Shown: positions 15,204-24,056, numbered from the stretch's first letter. The stretch: 44,166 nt of DNA from Oscillospiraceae bacterium (GCA_022793095.1 JAAWCD010000034.1:1-44166); one strand, 5' to 3'. Program-made: numbers and translations. Notes: generated by a model not told the origin, from the sequence alone.

Positions 15204-16445
15204 ATGAGTAAAACCTTATTCCGGCGGGATTTTTTGATGGTTTTGATCGGTCAAATTATCTCGCTGTTTGGAAACGCCGCTCTGCGGCTGGCTCTGCCTC
15301 TGTACTTACTGGACCAGACCGGCTCGCCAGCGTTGTATGGGTTGGTGTCCGGCGTGGCCTTTTTGCCGATGATTCTTCTGTCGCCGGTGGGCGGAATCAT
15401 TGCGGACCGTCTGCCCAAGGCGAAGATCATGGCCTGTCTGGACTTTGTGACTGCGGGACTGACCATCGGGACGGCCCTGCTGCTGGACCACGCGCCCCTG
15501 GTGCCTCTGATTGTGGGGGTGCTGATGCTGCTGTACAGTATTCAGGGCATCTACACCCCCTCGGTGAACGCCAGCCTGCCCCTGCTGGTCCAGGCGGAGG
15601 ACCTGACCCAGGCCAATGCGGCGGTCAATCTGGTCAACTCTCTGTCCGCGTTGGTGGGTCCGGTGATTGGCGGCGTTCTGTACGCCTCCTTCGGCCTGAT
15701 GCCGGTGCTGTGGGTCAGCGCGGCCTGCTTTCTGGTGTCGGCGGTAATGGAGCTGTTCATTCGGATTCCCCATGTGGTTCAGCCTGTTTCCGGCGGAATC
15801 TGGACGATGGTGAAATCCGATTTGGCAGAGAGCGTTCGGTTTCTCCGGTATGAGAAGCCGGTCTTGGCCAAGGTGGCCCTGGTGGCCTGCTCTCTCAATC
15901 TGCTGCTGTCGCCGTTGGTCAATGTGGGCTATCCGGTGCTGATTACCCAACATCTGGGGCTGTCCAGCGAGTGGTACGGCTTTGCGGAGGGAGTCAGCGC
16001 GGCGGGCGGACTGCTGGGCGGTGTGCTGGCGGGCGTGCTGGCAAACCGGCTGAAAGCGAAGCATCTGTTCTGGGTGCTGCTGTTCGACGCGGGGATTGTG
16101 TTTGTGGTGGCCGTTCCGCTGATGCTGGGGCTGCCGGTCCTGGCGGCCTATGGGACGCTGACGGTCGGCGGTATGCTGGTGGTTGTGTCGAACACGCTGC
16201 TTAACGTGGTCTACCTGTCTGCCATACAGGCCATCACGCCGGAACGGCTGATTGGCAAAGTGATATCCTGCATCATAACGCTGGCCATGTGCGCCATGCC
16301 CCTGGGTCAGTCAGCCTATGGCGTGCTGTTTCAGTGGTTTGAGGCAGCGCCCTGGGCGGTGCTGCTGATTGGCGCCGCCGTGACCGGCCTGGTCGCTCTG
16401 GGTTCCCGCCCGGCCTTCCGGCAGCTTTCCGATTTGCTTTCTTGA
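15204..16445 (+). CDS. MFS drug/efflux transporter
   Basis: A 413-residue major facilitator with about twelve hydrophobic segments. The loop after segment 2 carries GGIIADRLPKAKIM, the family's DRxxRK-like motif. The closest recalled group is the MFS_3/enterobactin-exporter and macrolide-efflux-like branch (GQIISLFGNAALRLALPLYLLDQTGSP). The export substrate is unknown. AAAAAGGAG lies before the ATG. It is controlled by the adjacent TetR, judged by the shared operator. Its final codons, DLLS-stop, come from a short palindromic element. Confidence 0.9.
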   Translation: MSKTLFRRDFLMVLIGQIISLFGNAALRLALPLYLLDQTGSPALYGLVSGVAFLPMILLSPVGGIIADRLPKAKIMACLDFVTAGLTIGTALLLDHAPLVPLIVGVLMLLYSIQGIYTPSVNASLPLLVQAEDLTQANAAVNLVNSLSALVGPVIGGVLYASFGLMPVLWVSAACFLVSAVMELFIRIPHVVQPVSGGIWTMVKSDLAESVRFLRYEKPVLAKVALVACSLNLLLSPLVNVGYPVLITQHLGLSSEWYGFAEGVSAAGGLLGGVLAGVLANRLKAKHLFWVLLFDAGIVFVVAVPLMLGLPVLAAYGTLTVGGMLVVVSNTLLNVVYLSAIQAITPERLIGKVISCIITLAMCAMPLGQSAYGVLFQWFEAAPWAVLLIGAAVTGLVALGSRPAFRQLSDLLS

Positions 16446-16458
16446 ACGAAAGCAAGAA
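16434..16458 (+). repeat. Intergenic palindromic element, short copy F
   Basis: Arms TTGCTTTC and GAAAGCAA around TTGAAC, spanning the MFS stop codon (TGA 16443-16445). It resembles the end of copy A (TTTCTTGAACGAAAGC). No second arm is visible downstream, so this is a solo end. Confidence 0.68.
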
Positions 16459-16476
16459 CCTATGCCGGCATACGAT

Positions 16477-16515
16477 TGTAAAGGAGCCATCGATTAAATC
16501 AGTGGTTCCTTTACA
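16477..16515 (+). terminator. Hairpin after the MFS gene, probable terminator
   Basis: Arms TGTAAAGGAGCCA and TGGTTCCTTTACA around a 13-base loop. No T-run follows, so termination strength is uncertain. Confidence 0.5.
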
Positions 16516-16542
16516 CATGGAGCGCTCTTCCCTGTCTTCCTG

Positions 16543-16571
16543 GAATAATCCACAGCTTATCCCCATAGGTA
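16543..16571 (+). promoter_or_regulatory. Candidate sigma-E promoter of spoIVA
   Basis: GAATAA, 15 bases, CATAGGTA. This resembles the mother-cell sigma-E consensus known from Bacillus, where spoIVA is sigma-E dependent. It lies 46 bases before the spoIVA start. Confidence 0.5.
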
Positions 16572-16616
16572 TGTAAAGAAAATGACCGGCTCGTGGGGCC
16601 GAAGGAGGAATTGCAG

Positions 16617-18095
16617 TTGGAACAGCGCAAAATTTATGAGGATATCGCCCTGCGTACCGAAGGGGATATCTACATCGGTGTCGTGGGGCCGGTGCGGACA
16701 GGGAAATCCACGTTTATCAAGCGGTTCATGGAAACGCTGGTGATTCCGAACATTGACAATGTGTACCGCCGGGAGCGGGCCAGGGATGAGCTGCCCCAAA
16801 GCGGTTCCGGCCGCACCATCATGACCGCTGAGCCCAAGTTTGTGCCCGAGGAGGCGGCGGAGGTGGTGCTGGAGGGCGGCGCGGCCTTTTCTGTGCGGCT
16901 GATTGACTGTGTGGGCTATCTGGTGCCCGGCGCGGTGGGACAGACGGAGGGGGACACGCCCCGGATGGTGACCACCCCCTGGTTTGACCACGAGATTCCC
17001 ATGACGGAGGCGGCGGAGCTGGGCACGCGGAAGGTGGTGGCGGAGCACTCCACCATCGGCATTGTGGTCACAACTGACGGCACCATCACGGACATCCCCC
17101 GAGAGGACTATCTGGAGGCGGAGGAGCGGGTTATCCGGGAGCTGAAGGAGCTGGGAAAGCCGTTTCTGGTGCTGCTCAACTCGGCCAGCCCCAATTCCGA
17201 CCGGGCCCAGGCGATTCGGGGGGATATCGCCTCCCGGTATGACGTGGCCTGCCTGGCAGCCAACTGCCTGGAAATTGGGGAACAGGATGTGACCGATATC
17301 ATCCGGGGCGTGCTCTACGAGTTCCCGGTGCGGGAATTGGACCTGTTCCTGCCTCCTTGGGTGGACGCGCTGCCCTACGAGCACCCCATCAAGAGCGAGC
17401 TTTACGCGGCCATTCGTTCCGGCGCTTCCCGCATGCGGCGTATCCGGGAGGTCGAGGAGGCAGTGAACGCCATGGCGGTGTGCGAGACCATCAGCGGGGC
17501 CCGCATGTCCTCCATCAGTCTGGGTACCGGCGTGGCCCAGGCCCAGCTGGAGGTGCCCAGAACCCTCTTTTACGCCACCCTGAGCCAGCAGTCCGGCTTT
17601 GAGATTCAGGACGACGGGGATTTGCTTTCCCTCCTGACCAGCCTGGCGCGGGTGAAGGAGGAGTATGACAAGGTGGAAAGCGCCATCCAGGATGTGCGGG
17701 ACAGCGGTTACGGCATTGTGATTCCGTCCACTGAGGAGCTGGTGTTGGAGGACCCGGAGATTGTCAAGCAGGGAGGGCGCTATGGGGTCCGGCTGAAGGC
17801 CAGCGCGCCGTCCATTCATATGATCCGCGCGGATATTGAGACGGTTATCTCTCCCATCGTGGGCAGTGAAAAGCAGTCGGAGGAGATGATTAACTACCTG
17901 CTCCAGGAGTTTGAGGGGGACACCCAGAAAATCTGGCAGTCCAACATTTTCGGCAAGTCCTTCCACGAGCTGGTCAGCGAGGATCTGAACACCAAGCTGA
18001 AGCGGATGCCGGAGGATGCCCGGGTCAAGCTGCGGGAAACCCTCCAGCGCATCATCAACGAGGGCTCCGGCGGGCTCATCTGCATCATTCTGTAA
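16617..18095 (+). CDS. spoIVA: Stage IV sporulation protein A
   Basis: The ATPase that polymerises on the forespore surface and anchors the spore coat. The Walker A motif GPVRTGKST lies near residue 24, and LRTEGDIYIGVVGPV matches the family N-terminus. The C-terminal segment ends GSGGLICIIL, consistent with the membrane-anchoring end. The TTG at 16617 has GGAGG 8 bases upstream and gives 492 residues, the length I recall for the Bacillus protein; the frame opens at 16593 but with no RBS. Its presence shows the organism belongs to an endospore-forming lineage. Confidence 0.96.
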   Translation: MEQRKIYEDIALRTEGDIYIGVVGPVRTGKSTFIKRFMETLVIPNIDNVYRRERARDELPQSGSGRTIMTAEPKFVPEEAAEVVLEGGAAFSVRLIDCVGYLVPGAVGQTEGDTPRMVTTPWFDHEIPMTEAAELGTRKVVAEHSTIGIVVTTDGTITDIPREDYLEAEERVIRELKELGKPFLVLLNSASPNSDRAQAIRGDIASRYDVACLAANCLEIGEQDVTDIIRGVLYEFPVRELDLFLPPWVDALPYEHPIKSELYAAIRSGASRMRRIREVEEAVNAMAVCETISGARMSSISLGTGVAQAQLEVPRTLFYATLSQQSGFEIQDDGDLLSLLTSLARVKEEYDKVESAIQDVRDSGYGIVIPSTEELVLEDPEIVKQGGRYGVRLKASAPSIHMIRADIETVISPIVGSEKQSEEMINYLLQEFEGDTQKIWQSNIFGKSFHELVSEDLNTKLKRMPEDARVKLRETLQRIINEGSGGLICIIL

Positions 18096-18097
18096 GT

Positions 18098-18140
18098 GCA
18101 CAAGAAACGCGCCGCAAAGACTGCGGCGCGTTTCTTGTGC
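18098..18140 (+). terminator. Terminator of spoIVA
   Basis: A perfect 19-base-pair stem (arm GCACAAGAAACGCGCCGCA) with a 5-base loop, starting 3 bases past the stop. Confidence 0.8.
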
Positions 18141-18231
18141 CGGCAGAAGCAGGCTCTGGCGCTTTGGCTGGAACAAAGGAGAAAAGAACCGGAATCAAAG
18201 CAGCTGTCAGATCATACAAAAATGCGTTCAT

Positions 18232-18260
18232 TTGTATCAAATAATTCTACTTTGTACAAA
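18232..18260 (+). promoter_or_regulatory. Candidate promoter of the lacI-malQ operon
   Basis: TTGTAT, 17 bases, TACAAA. The surrounding sequence is AT-rich with overlapping inverted repeats (ATACAAA/TTTGTAT; TTTGTACAAA). The leader to the LacI start is about 250 bases. Confidence 0.5.
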
Positions 18261-18312
18261 ATTATCCCGTATGAGCACAATAAGAAGGAAAATAGACGGT
18301 TTTTTCACCCAA

Positions 18313-18418
18313 AAACGTTTCCACAAATCGCTTCCGGAAGAAACGGTTTGAGAAATGGGGATTGAAGTTTCAGATCGAACGAGGTATCTTATAGGGAAGG
18401 AGTCCGGAATCGTTTCCG
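18313..18418 (+). promoter_or_regulatory. Candidate LacI-type operators
   Basis: AAACGTTT at 18313-18320 and CGGAATCGTTTCCG at 18405-18418 are palindromes with the central CG typical of LacI/CcpA-type operators; GAAACGGTTTGA lies between them (near 18340). They lie downstream of the candidate promoter and upstream of the LacI gene, which suggests autoregulation. The 18141-18515 gap holds no gene. Confidence 0.5.
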
Positions 18419-18515
18419 CACTCCTGTCTTCATAAAGCGGCCCCTCTGGTATCCCGCTCCGGCGGGCGTCCTGCCGGCAGGGAGGAAATCCCACTTCAAA
18501 GGAGACGCGAGTTTT

Positions 18516-19520
18516 ATGACGATCAAAGATATCGCCCGTGAATCCGGCTATGCGGTGGCTACGGTGTCCCGTGTCCTGAACAACCGCCCGGATGTGAGCC
18601 CGGAGGCCCGGGCCAAAGTAAAGGCCGTGCTGGAGGCCCACAACTTCACCCCCAACAACAACGCCCGGCATTTGAAGCAGCCCTCCAGCACCAGCATCGC
18701 CATAGTGGTCAAGGGTACGCTGAACACCATGTTTTCTCACATCCTGGAGTTCATGCAGACCAGAATCGAGGGCGCGGGCTATACGGCCAGCATCTACTAT
18801 CTGGATGAGGAGGCCAACGAGCTGGACCAGGCCAAGCAGATCTGCCGGGAGCGGAAGCCCCTGGGCCTGCTGTTCCTGGGCGGCAGCGTGAACCGGTTCC
18901 GCACGGAGTTTTCCAGCATCTCTCTGCCCAGCGTGCTGGTGACAAACTCGGCGGGTTCGCTGGCCTTCGAGAATCTGTCCAGTGTCAGCACGGACGACAC
19001 CGCCGGCGCGTCCTGTGCCGTGTCCTACCTGATGGACCGGGGGCACACCCGCATCGGCGTTCTGGGCGGCAATCTGGAGCTGTCCTACACCAGCCAACTC
19101 CGCTATCTGGGCTGCATCCAGGCCTTCAGCGAGCGGGGCATCCCCTTCCAGGAGGAGCTTCAGTATCAAGCCGGGCGCTTCTCCTACCAAAGCGCCTACG
19201 AGACCGCCAATCAGCTGTTGGACCGGATGACGGATCTGACCGCCATTTTCGCTATGAGCGATGTCATCGCCATCGGCGCCATTCGGGCCATTCGGGACCG
19301 GGGCCTGCGGGTACCGGAGGACATTTCGGTGATCGGCTTTGATGGGATTGACCTGGCCCGCTACTATGACCCGAAGCTGACCACCATCCGGCAGCAGCAA
19401 GACCGTCTGGCCGGCCGGAGCGTGGAAATCCTCCTGGACTGCATGGAGGAAGGCGCGAAAGCAGTACATGAAATTGTCCCCTTTGAGCTGGTAGAGGGGG
19501 AGAGCGTGGCGCGGATATAG
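18516..19520 (+). CDS. LacI family transcriptional regulator
   Basis: The 334-residue protein starts with the LacI headpiece (MTIKDIARESGYAVATVSRVLNN, hinge near residue 50) followed by a periplasmic-binding-protein-like sensor domain (SIAIVV..., ISVIGFDGIDLARYYDPKLTTI). It probably senses a sugar or sugar phosphate. The next genes are an HPr-like protein and malQ, so it likely regulates alpha-glucan use. CAAAGGAGACGCG lies before the ATG. Confidence 0.93.
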   Translation: MTIKDIARESGYAVATVSRVLNNRPDVSPEARAKVKAVLEAHNFTPNNNARHLKQPSSTSIAIVVKGTLNTMFSHILEFMQTRIEGAGYTASIYYLDEEANELDQAKQICRERKPLGLLFLGGSVNRFRTEFSSISLPSVLVTNSAGSLAFENLSSVSTDDTAGASCAVSYLMDRGHTRIGVLGGNLELSYTSQLRYLGCIQAFSERGIPFQEELQYQAGRFSYQSAYETANQLLDRMTDLTAIFAMSDVIAIGAIRAIRDRGLRVPEDISVIGFDGIDLARYYDPKLTTIRQQQDRLAGRSVEILLDCMEEGAKAVHEIVPFELVEGESVARI

Positions 19521-19557
19521 AATGTTATCTCCGCATGTTTTGAAAGGAAAGAATCGA

Positions 19558-19788
19558 ATGGAAACCCTGAACGTAAAACTGGACACCATTGAGCTGGTGA
19601 AGAACTTTTCGACCCTGATGACCGGCTATCCCCATGAGTGCGACCTCACCTCGGGCCGGTATGTGGTGGACGCGAAGTCCATCATGGGGGTCTTCAGTCT
19701 GGACCTGTCAAAGCCCTTGGAGCTGCACCTCTACGGCGAGGTTTCGCCTGAGCTGCGGGAAGCGCTCCAGGCCTATCTGGATCGCTGA
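19558..19788 (+). CDS. HPr-like protein lacking the phosphorelay histidine (Crh-like)
   Basis: The 76-residue protein aligns with HPr/Crh over its length. HPr carries GIHARPA around its active His15; here that stretch is LDTIELVKNF, with no His or Arg, so it cannot relay phosphate in the PTS. The regulatory serine motif is kept: AKSIMGVFSL, Ser41, matching Ser46 of HPr (KSIMGVMSL), the target of HPr kinase. This is the pattern of Crh, the co-repressor partner of the LacI-family protein CcpA. It sits 37 bases after a LacI-family gene and 8 bases before malQ. GAAAGGAAAG lies before ATG 19558. Confidence 0.8.
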   Translation: METLNVKLDTIELVKNFSTLMTGYPHECDLTSGRYVVDAKSIMGVFSLDLSKPLELHLYGEVSPELREALQAYLDR

Positions 19789-19796
19789 GGGCCGCC

Positions 19797-21281
19797 ATGA
19801 GGAGCGCGGGAATTTTGATGCACCTGTCCTCGCTGCCCTCCCCCTGGGGGATTGGGACCATGGGTGCGGAGGCCAGGGGGTTTGTGGATTTTTTACAGCA
19901 GGCGGGTCAGGCGGTGTGGCAGACGCTGCCGGTCTGTCCCACCAGCTATGGGGATTCCCCCTATCAGACCTTCTCCACCTTTGCGGAGAACCCTTATTTT
20001 ATCGACCTGGACCTGCTGCGGGCGGATGGGCTTTTGAAAAAAGAAGAGTACGCGGGCCTCTCCTGGGGAGAGGACCCGGCTGTGGTGGACTACGGGGCGC
20101 TGTACCGGCTGCGGTTCCCGGTTTTGCGGAAGGCATTTGCCCGGTTCCGGGAGAATCTGCCGGCGGATTACGACGATTTCTGCTGGGAGCAGGGGGACTG
20201 GCTGGAGGATTACGCCCTCTTCATGGCTCTGAAGGAGGCCCACCAGGGCGCGCCCTGGTATCAGTGGGAGGAGGACCTCAAGCGCCGCCGGCCGGAGGCG
20301 CTGGCCCAGGCCAAGCTTCAGTATGGGGACGACATTTTCTTCTGGAAGGCCCTACAGTACCTGTTTGCCAAGCAGTGGAACGACCTGAAGGCCTACGCCA
20401 ATGAGCGGGGCATTGTCATGTTCGGCGACCTGCCAATCTACGTGGCCATGGACAGCTCCGACGTGTGGACCCATCCAGAGTGGTTTGAGCTGGACGAGAA
20501 CCTGGAGCCTGTGGAGGTGGCCGGCTGTCCGCCGGACGCCTTCACTGCGGACGGACAGCTCTGGGGAAATCCCCTGTACCGCTGGGACGCAATGAAGAAT
20601 GATGGCTATGACTGGTGGGTGCGCCGGGTAGGCCATGCGTTCACCCTGTTTGACAAGGTGCGTATTGACCATTTCCGGGGCTTTGAGTCCTACTACGCCA
20701 TTCCGGGCAAGGACAAGACGGCCAAAAACGGCCGCTGGCGGCCCGGTCCTGGCCTGCCCTTTTTCCGGACTCTGGAGCGGAGGCTGGGCAAGCTGGACAT
20801 TGTGGCAGAGGATCTGGGCTACCTGACCGAGGCGGTCCACCGGCTGGTAGAGGAGTCAGGCTATCCTGGCATGAAGCTGCTGCAATTCGCCTTTGACAGC
20901 CGGGAGAGCAGCGACTATCTGCCCCACCGTTATGGCTACCACTGTGTGGTCTATGCCGGGACACATGACAACGACACCATCATGGGCTGGATGAACACCG
21001 CGCCCAAGGAGGACGCGGAATTCGCCCGGAAATACCTGCGTCTGACCAAGGAGGAAGGGGCCAACTGGGGCATGATGAAATCCGTCTGGGCCAGCGTAGG
21101 CGACTTGGCCATTGTCACCATGCAGGACCTGCTGGGGCTCAGCAGCGAGGCCCGGATGAACACCCCCTCCACCGCCTCCGGAAACTGGCGCTGGCGTATG
21201 CTGCCTGGACAAGCCTCGGCGGAGCTGGCGGAGCGCATCCGTGAAAATATGGAGCTGTACCGCCGTATTGTGACGGATTAG
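19797..21281 (+). CDS. malQ: 4-alpha-glucanotransferase (amylomaltase, GH77)
   Basis: A 494-residue cytoplasmic enzyme that transfers alpha-1,4-glucan segments between maltodextrins. It begins MRSAGILMHLSSLPSPWGIG, typical of GH77. The catalytic nucleophile is in VRIDHFRGF, the acid/base in IVAEDLG and the third Asp in GTHDNDT. Length is normal for bacterial MalQ. It is the third gene after lacI and the HPr-like gene, 8 bases apart, and should work with the nearby cytoplasmic alpha-amylase on imported maltodextrins or glycogen. Its TAG stop touches the next palindromic element. Confidence 0.95.
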   Translation: MRSAGILMHLSSLPSPWGIGTMGAEARGFVDFLQQAGQAVWQTLPVCPTSYGDSPYQTFSTFAENPYFIDLDLLRADGLLKKEEYAGLSWGEDPAVVDYGALYRLRFPVLRKAFARFRENLPADYDDFCWEQGDWLEDYALFMALKEAHQGAPWYQWEEDLKRRRPEALAQAKLQYGDDIFFWKALQYLFAKQWNDLKAYANERGIVMFGDLPIYVAMDSSDVWTHPEWFELDENLEPVEVAGCPPDAFTADGQLWGNPLYRWDAMKNDGYDWWVRRVGHAFTLFDKVRIDHFRGFESYYAIPGKDKTAKNGRWRPGPGLPFFRTLERRLGKLDIVAEDLGYLTEAVHRLVEESGYPGMKLLQFAFDSRESSDYLPHRYGYHCVVYAGTHDNDTIMGWMNTAPKEDAEFARKYLRLTKEEGANWGMMKSVWASVGDLAIVTMQDLLGLSSEARMNTPSTASGNWRWRMLPGQASAELAERIRENMELYRRIVTD

Positions 21282-21384
21282 TTCTTTTTCTTGAAAGAAA
21301 AAGAACTTTAAGCGGCGCGTTCATGGAGCGTTCCGGTAGAATCAGTTTAAAGTTCTTTTGCTTCTTTTCTTTCAAGAAAAGAAG
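21281..21384 (+). repeat. Intergenic palindromic element, copy G (most regular)
   Basis: The left end (21281-21306) is a perfect palindrome, half GTTCTTTTTCTT, centre GA, followed by TTTAAGCGGCG. The right arm reads GGTAGAATCAGTTTAAAG, then a second perfect palindrome at 21361-21384, half CTTCTTTTCTT, centre TC. The two ends are inverted copies of each other. The clean form makes it the best reference copy. Confidence 0.85.
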
Positions 21385-21395
21385 AGAAAAAGCAG

Positions 21396-21434
21396 AGGAA
21401 GCACAGAATGTGAAATCTGTGCTTCCTTAACTTT
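21396..21434 (+). terminator. Terminator hairpin after malQ
   Basis: Arms AGGAAGCACAGA and TCTGTGCTTCCT with an 8-base loop, followed by TAACTTTT. It directly follows element G. Confidence 0.7.
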
Positions 21435-21493
21435 TGCGGCGCTTTAGCCGATAAATAAGGTGTAAGTGTGATAACATCTGGGGGTGCGCCGCG

Positions 21494-22339
21494 ATGAACG
21501 TAACAAACTTTGCGAATCTCTTTCACCAGAACAACGTGTTTCAGCAGAACCGGCCGCTGGGACAAATGCTCAACCGGACGCCAGTGAATGATACGCTGAA
21601 CCGGCTGTCTGAAAACCTGCTCACAGCGCAGGCCCAGACAAAGGATCTGAAAGCTCGTTTTGACACGCTGGAGCTGTCGGCAGAGGCCGTGGCCTTCAAG
21701 GAAACTTCGGCGCTGGAGGATGTGCCGGAAGGCCTCTTGCGCTTCTATTTGCATATGTGCAGGTTTGGCGCGTCTTTGAGCCAGGGCCAGGAGGACGCTT
21801 TGACGGAGTATCGGGAGCAGCTCTCCGCCTTTGACCAGACCATCGAAGCGTACCAGGATATGCTGGGCGGCAAAACAGCGCTGCCTGAGCATATGAGGCG
21901 GGAGGACGCCGCCCTCCTGCTGGAAGCCACCAAAGCGGCGCGGGAACAGTTCCTGCAAGAGGGGGCGAAGGAGCTGAACCGGCTTTCAAAGGAGAGGCCT
22001 TTACCCAAGGAGCTTCTGGGAAGTGGATACGCCATGATTACCGGCAGAACAGAGGATGACTTTGCCCGCTGGCAGATTGACCCCTCTGCCAAGAATATCT
22101 ATGAGGAAATTGACCGGGCGCTTGCCTCTGCCCACGAGGTGACGTCTGTCTTTCAGGACGGGGCCGCTGGCATCTTGGCCGAGCTGAAACGCCGGGGTGT
22201 GTGGACCGGGGAGGAGCCTTCTCTTGATGCTCAGGAACCTGCGGACAGCGGGGCCGCTGCACGGGCATCCCTTTTTCAGGATGTTTATGACAGTATCTGG
22301 AGTATGCTGCGGAAAAGCGCCGCGGAGCTGCGTGAATAG
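21494..22339 (+). CDS. Hypothetical helical protein
   Basis: The 281-residue protein has no signal peptide or membrane segment and is rich in Glu, Leu, Ala and Gln, which suggests a mostly helical soluble protein. The N-terminus is Asn/Gln-rich (NVTNFANLFHQNNVFQQNRP), and residues about 34-70 (NRLSENLLTAQAQTKDLKARF) could form a coiled coil. I do not recognise a family. It has its own upstream terminator and a downstream terminator, so it is monocistronic. The RBS is only GGGGGTG. Codon use resembles the neighbours, so recent transfer is not suggested. Confidence 0.7.
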   Translation: MNVTNFANLFHQNNVFQQNRPLGQMLNRTPVNDTLNRLSENLLTAQAQTKDLKARFDTLELSAEAVAFKETSALEDVPEGLLRFYLHMCRFGASLSQGQEDALTEYREQLSAFDQTIEAYQDMLGGKTALPEHMRREDAALLLEATKAAREQFLQEGAKELNRLSKERPLPKELLGSGYAMITGRTEDDFARWQIDPSAKNIYEEIDRALASAHEVTSVFQDGAAGILAELKRRGVWTGEEPSLDAQEPADSGAAARASLFQDVYDSIWSMLRKSAAELRE

Positions 22340-22436
22340 GAGTGTACGCTTAGACGTAAGGCAACGGATTTGTGAAAACCGGCGGTGAACATCCGGGCCG
22401 AAACCCCATTCATGGGCGCCAAAATGTGGGCTAAAA

Positions 22437-22490
22437 ACACTTCCTGCCCCAAAGCAGCGGGGGTATCCACTGCTTTGGGGCAGGAAGTGT
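22437..22490. terminator. Two-way terminator between the hypothetical gene and the amylase
   Basis: A perfect stem of about 20 base pairs (arm part TTCCTGCCCCAAAGCA) with a 14-base loop. Leftward it is followed by TTTTTAG, rightward by TCATTTTATG. It serves convergent genes. Confidence 0.85.
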
Positions 22491-22514
22491 TCATTTTATG
22501 TTGTTTAACGCCCG

Positions 22515-23990
22515 TCAGGCATCCTGGGACTTCAGTTCCAGGATGATTCGTTCCGCCGTTCTCTCGGGCACCCACACTGCCACAGAGCCGCCGTTGACCG
22601 GAAAATCCGCCGTACCGGTTTCCGGAATCAAGATGTGCTCATCCCGGCCTCCCAGCAGGTCCACAAAGACGGTCCCAGCCATTCCGGCGCCCAGGCACAT
22701 CCGCTTGCTTCCGCCGGGGCCATCGGTGAGGACCACTGCCATGGCGGCGTCTTCTCCCTGGCGCACCCAGCCGATGGTGTCGGGGTCGTCCAGATAGCTG
22801 GTCTGACAGCCGTGGGCGCAGTACTTTCGGGCCAGGAGCAGCTTGGGCAGCGCCTCCACCGGCGGAATGTTGTCGTGGGGGATTCCGTACAGATCCCCAT
22901 AGAATACGCAGGGAACGCCCTCCTGCCGGAGCAGGATGCAGGCGTAGGCCAGCGGCTTGCACCAGCTGGAGACCCAGGATTGCAGGGCTTGTCCGGGCTG
23001 GGTGTCGTGGTTGTCCACAAAGGTGACCGCCTGGTGGGGGCGGGAACCGGCCAGGGTCCCCTGGAACAGTCCGCGCAGGTCCATGCTGCCGCCGGCGCTG
23101 GAGAGGCGGTGGAATTGGAAGTGGAGGGGCACGTCAAACAGGCGCATCACCTGTCCACACTGGTCCAGGTAGCGGGTCAGCGTTCCCAGGTCGTCCTTCC
23201 AGTATTCCCCCATGGCTGGCAGGGGCTTTCCGGAGTCCTGGCGGAGGACTTGAAGCCAGTGGGTGAAGTAGGTGGCGCGGATATGCTTCACCGCGTCCAG
23301 CCGGAAGCCGTCCACGCCGGTGGTCTCCAGATACCACTTGCCCCAGCGGTCCAGCTCCTCGATAACCTTGGGTGCGCTCATGTCCAGATCCGCCCCCATC
23401 AGGTAGTCGTAATTGCCGTTCTCGCCGTCCACCGGACCGTCCCAGTCCTTGCCCTCGAACCGGTAGACTGCCGAAACGCCGTGCTTGCCGTCCCAGTCCA
23501 CCCCGTCAAAGCAGGTCCAGTCCCACTGGAAGCTGGAATACTTGCCCGCGCGGCCTGGGAAGGTGAACTTCGTCCAGGCGGTGATGGGCGTGGAGGAAGA
23601 GATCGCCCGGTTCCGGTCGTCCCCGGCAGCCTTGCGGACGCGGACCTCCTCAGACGCGTCCGCGCCCATGCGGTGGTTGAGCACAATGTCCGCGAAGACT
23701 TTAACGCCATTGTTCTGGAGGGCCCGAATGGCGGTCAGGTACTCCTCCCTGAGTCCGTATTTGGTGGGGATGGTCCCCTTTTGGTCAAATTCCCCCAGGT
23801 CGTAAAGGTCGTAGACGCCATACCCCACATCCGCCTGACCCTGGTGGCCTTTATAGGCAGGGGGGAGCCATACGCCAGTAAAGCCCAGAGCGGCCAGATG
23901 CGGCGCGTCCGCCGCTGCACGCCGCCAGTGCCCGCCACCGGCAGGGAGATACCACTCAAAATATTGAAGAAGCGTTTCCTGTTGTTTCAT
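22515..23990 (-). CDS. Cytoplasmic alpha-amylase (GH13, subfamily 5-like)
   Basis: The 491-residue protein starts directly with the catalytic barrel (MKQQETLLQYFEWYLPAGGGHW) and has no signal peptide, so it acts inside the cell on maltodextrin or glycogen. Conserved GH13 regions: DIVLNHRMGAD, GFRLDAVKHI (nucleophile Asp), MGEYWKDD (acid/base Glu) and TFVDNHDTQPGQALQSW. It resembles the B. licheniformis AmyL / E. coli AmyS type. It is convergent with the malQ region and probably contributes to the same alpha-glucan breakdown. The start ATG 23990 lies at the family N-terminus; the RBS is weak. Confidence 0.93.
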   Translation of the reverse strand: MKQQETLLQYFEWYLPAGGGHWRRAAADAPHLAALGFTGVWLPPAYKGHQGQADVGYGVYDLYDLGEFDQKGTIPTKYGLREEYLTAIRALQNNGVKVFADIVLNHRMGADASEEVRVRKAAGDDRNRAISSSTPITAWTKFTFPGRAGKYSSFQWDWTCFDGVDWDGKHGVSAVYRFEGKDWDGPVDGENGNYDYLMGADLDMSAPKVIEELDRWGKWYLETTGVDGFRLDAVKHIRATYFTHWLQVLRQDSGKPLPAMGEYWKDDLGTLTRYLDQCGQVMRLFDVPLHFQFHRLSSAGGSMDLRGLFQGTLAGSRPHQAVTFVDNHDTQPGQALQSWVSSWCKPLAYACILLRQEGVPCVFYGDLYGIPHDNIPPVEALPKLLLARKYCAHGCQTSYLDDPDTIGWVRQGEDAAMAVVLTDGPGGSKRMCLGAGMAGTVFVDLLGGRDEHILIPETGTADFPVNGGSVAVWVPERTAERIILELKSQDA

Positions 23991-24056
23991 GATTCTATCT
24001 CTCCACGTCTATGTTCAAAATATCCGCCCTTTCCCGGCTGGGCGGGGACGACGTGC

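Noticed and set aside
16557..18176. 539-codon open frame opposite spoIVA
   Set aside because: Antisense shadow; spoIVA is unmistakable on the other strand.
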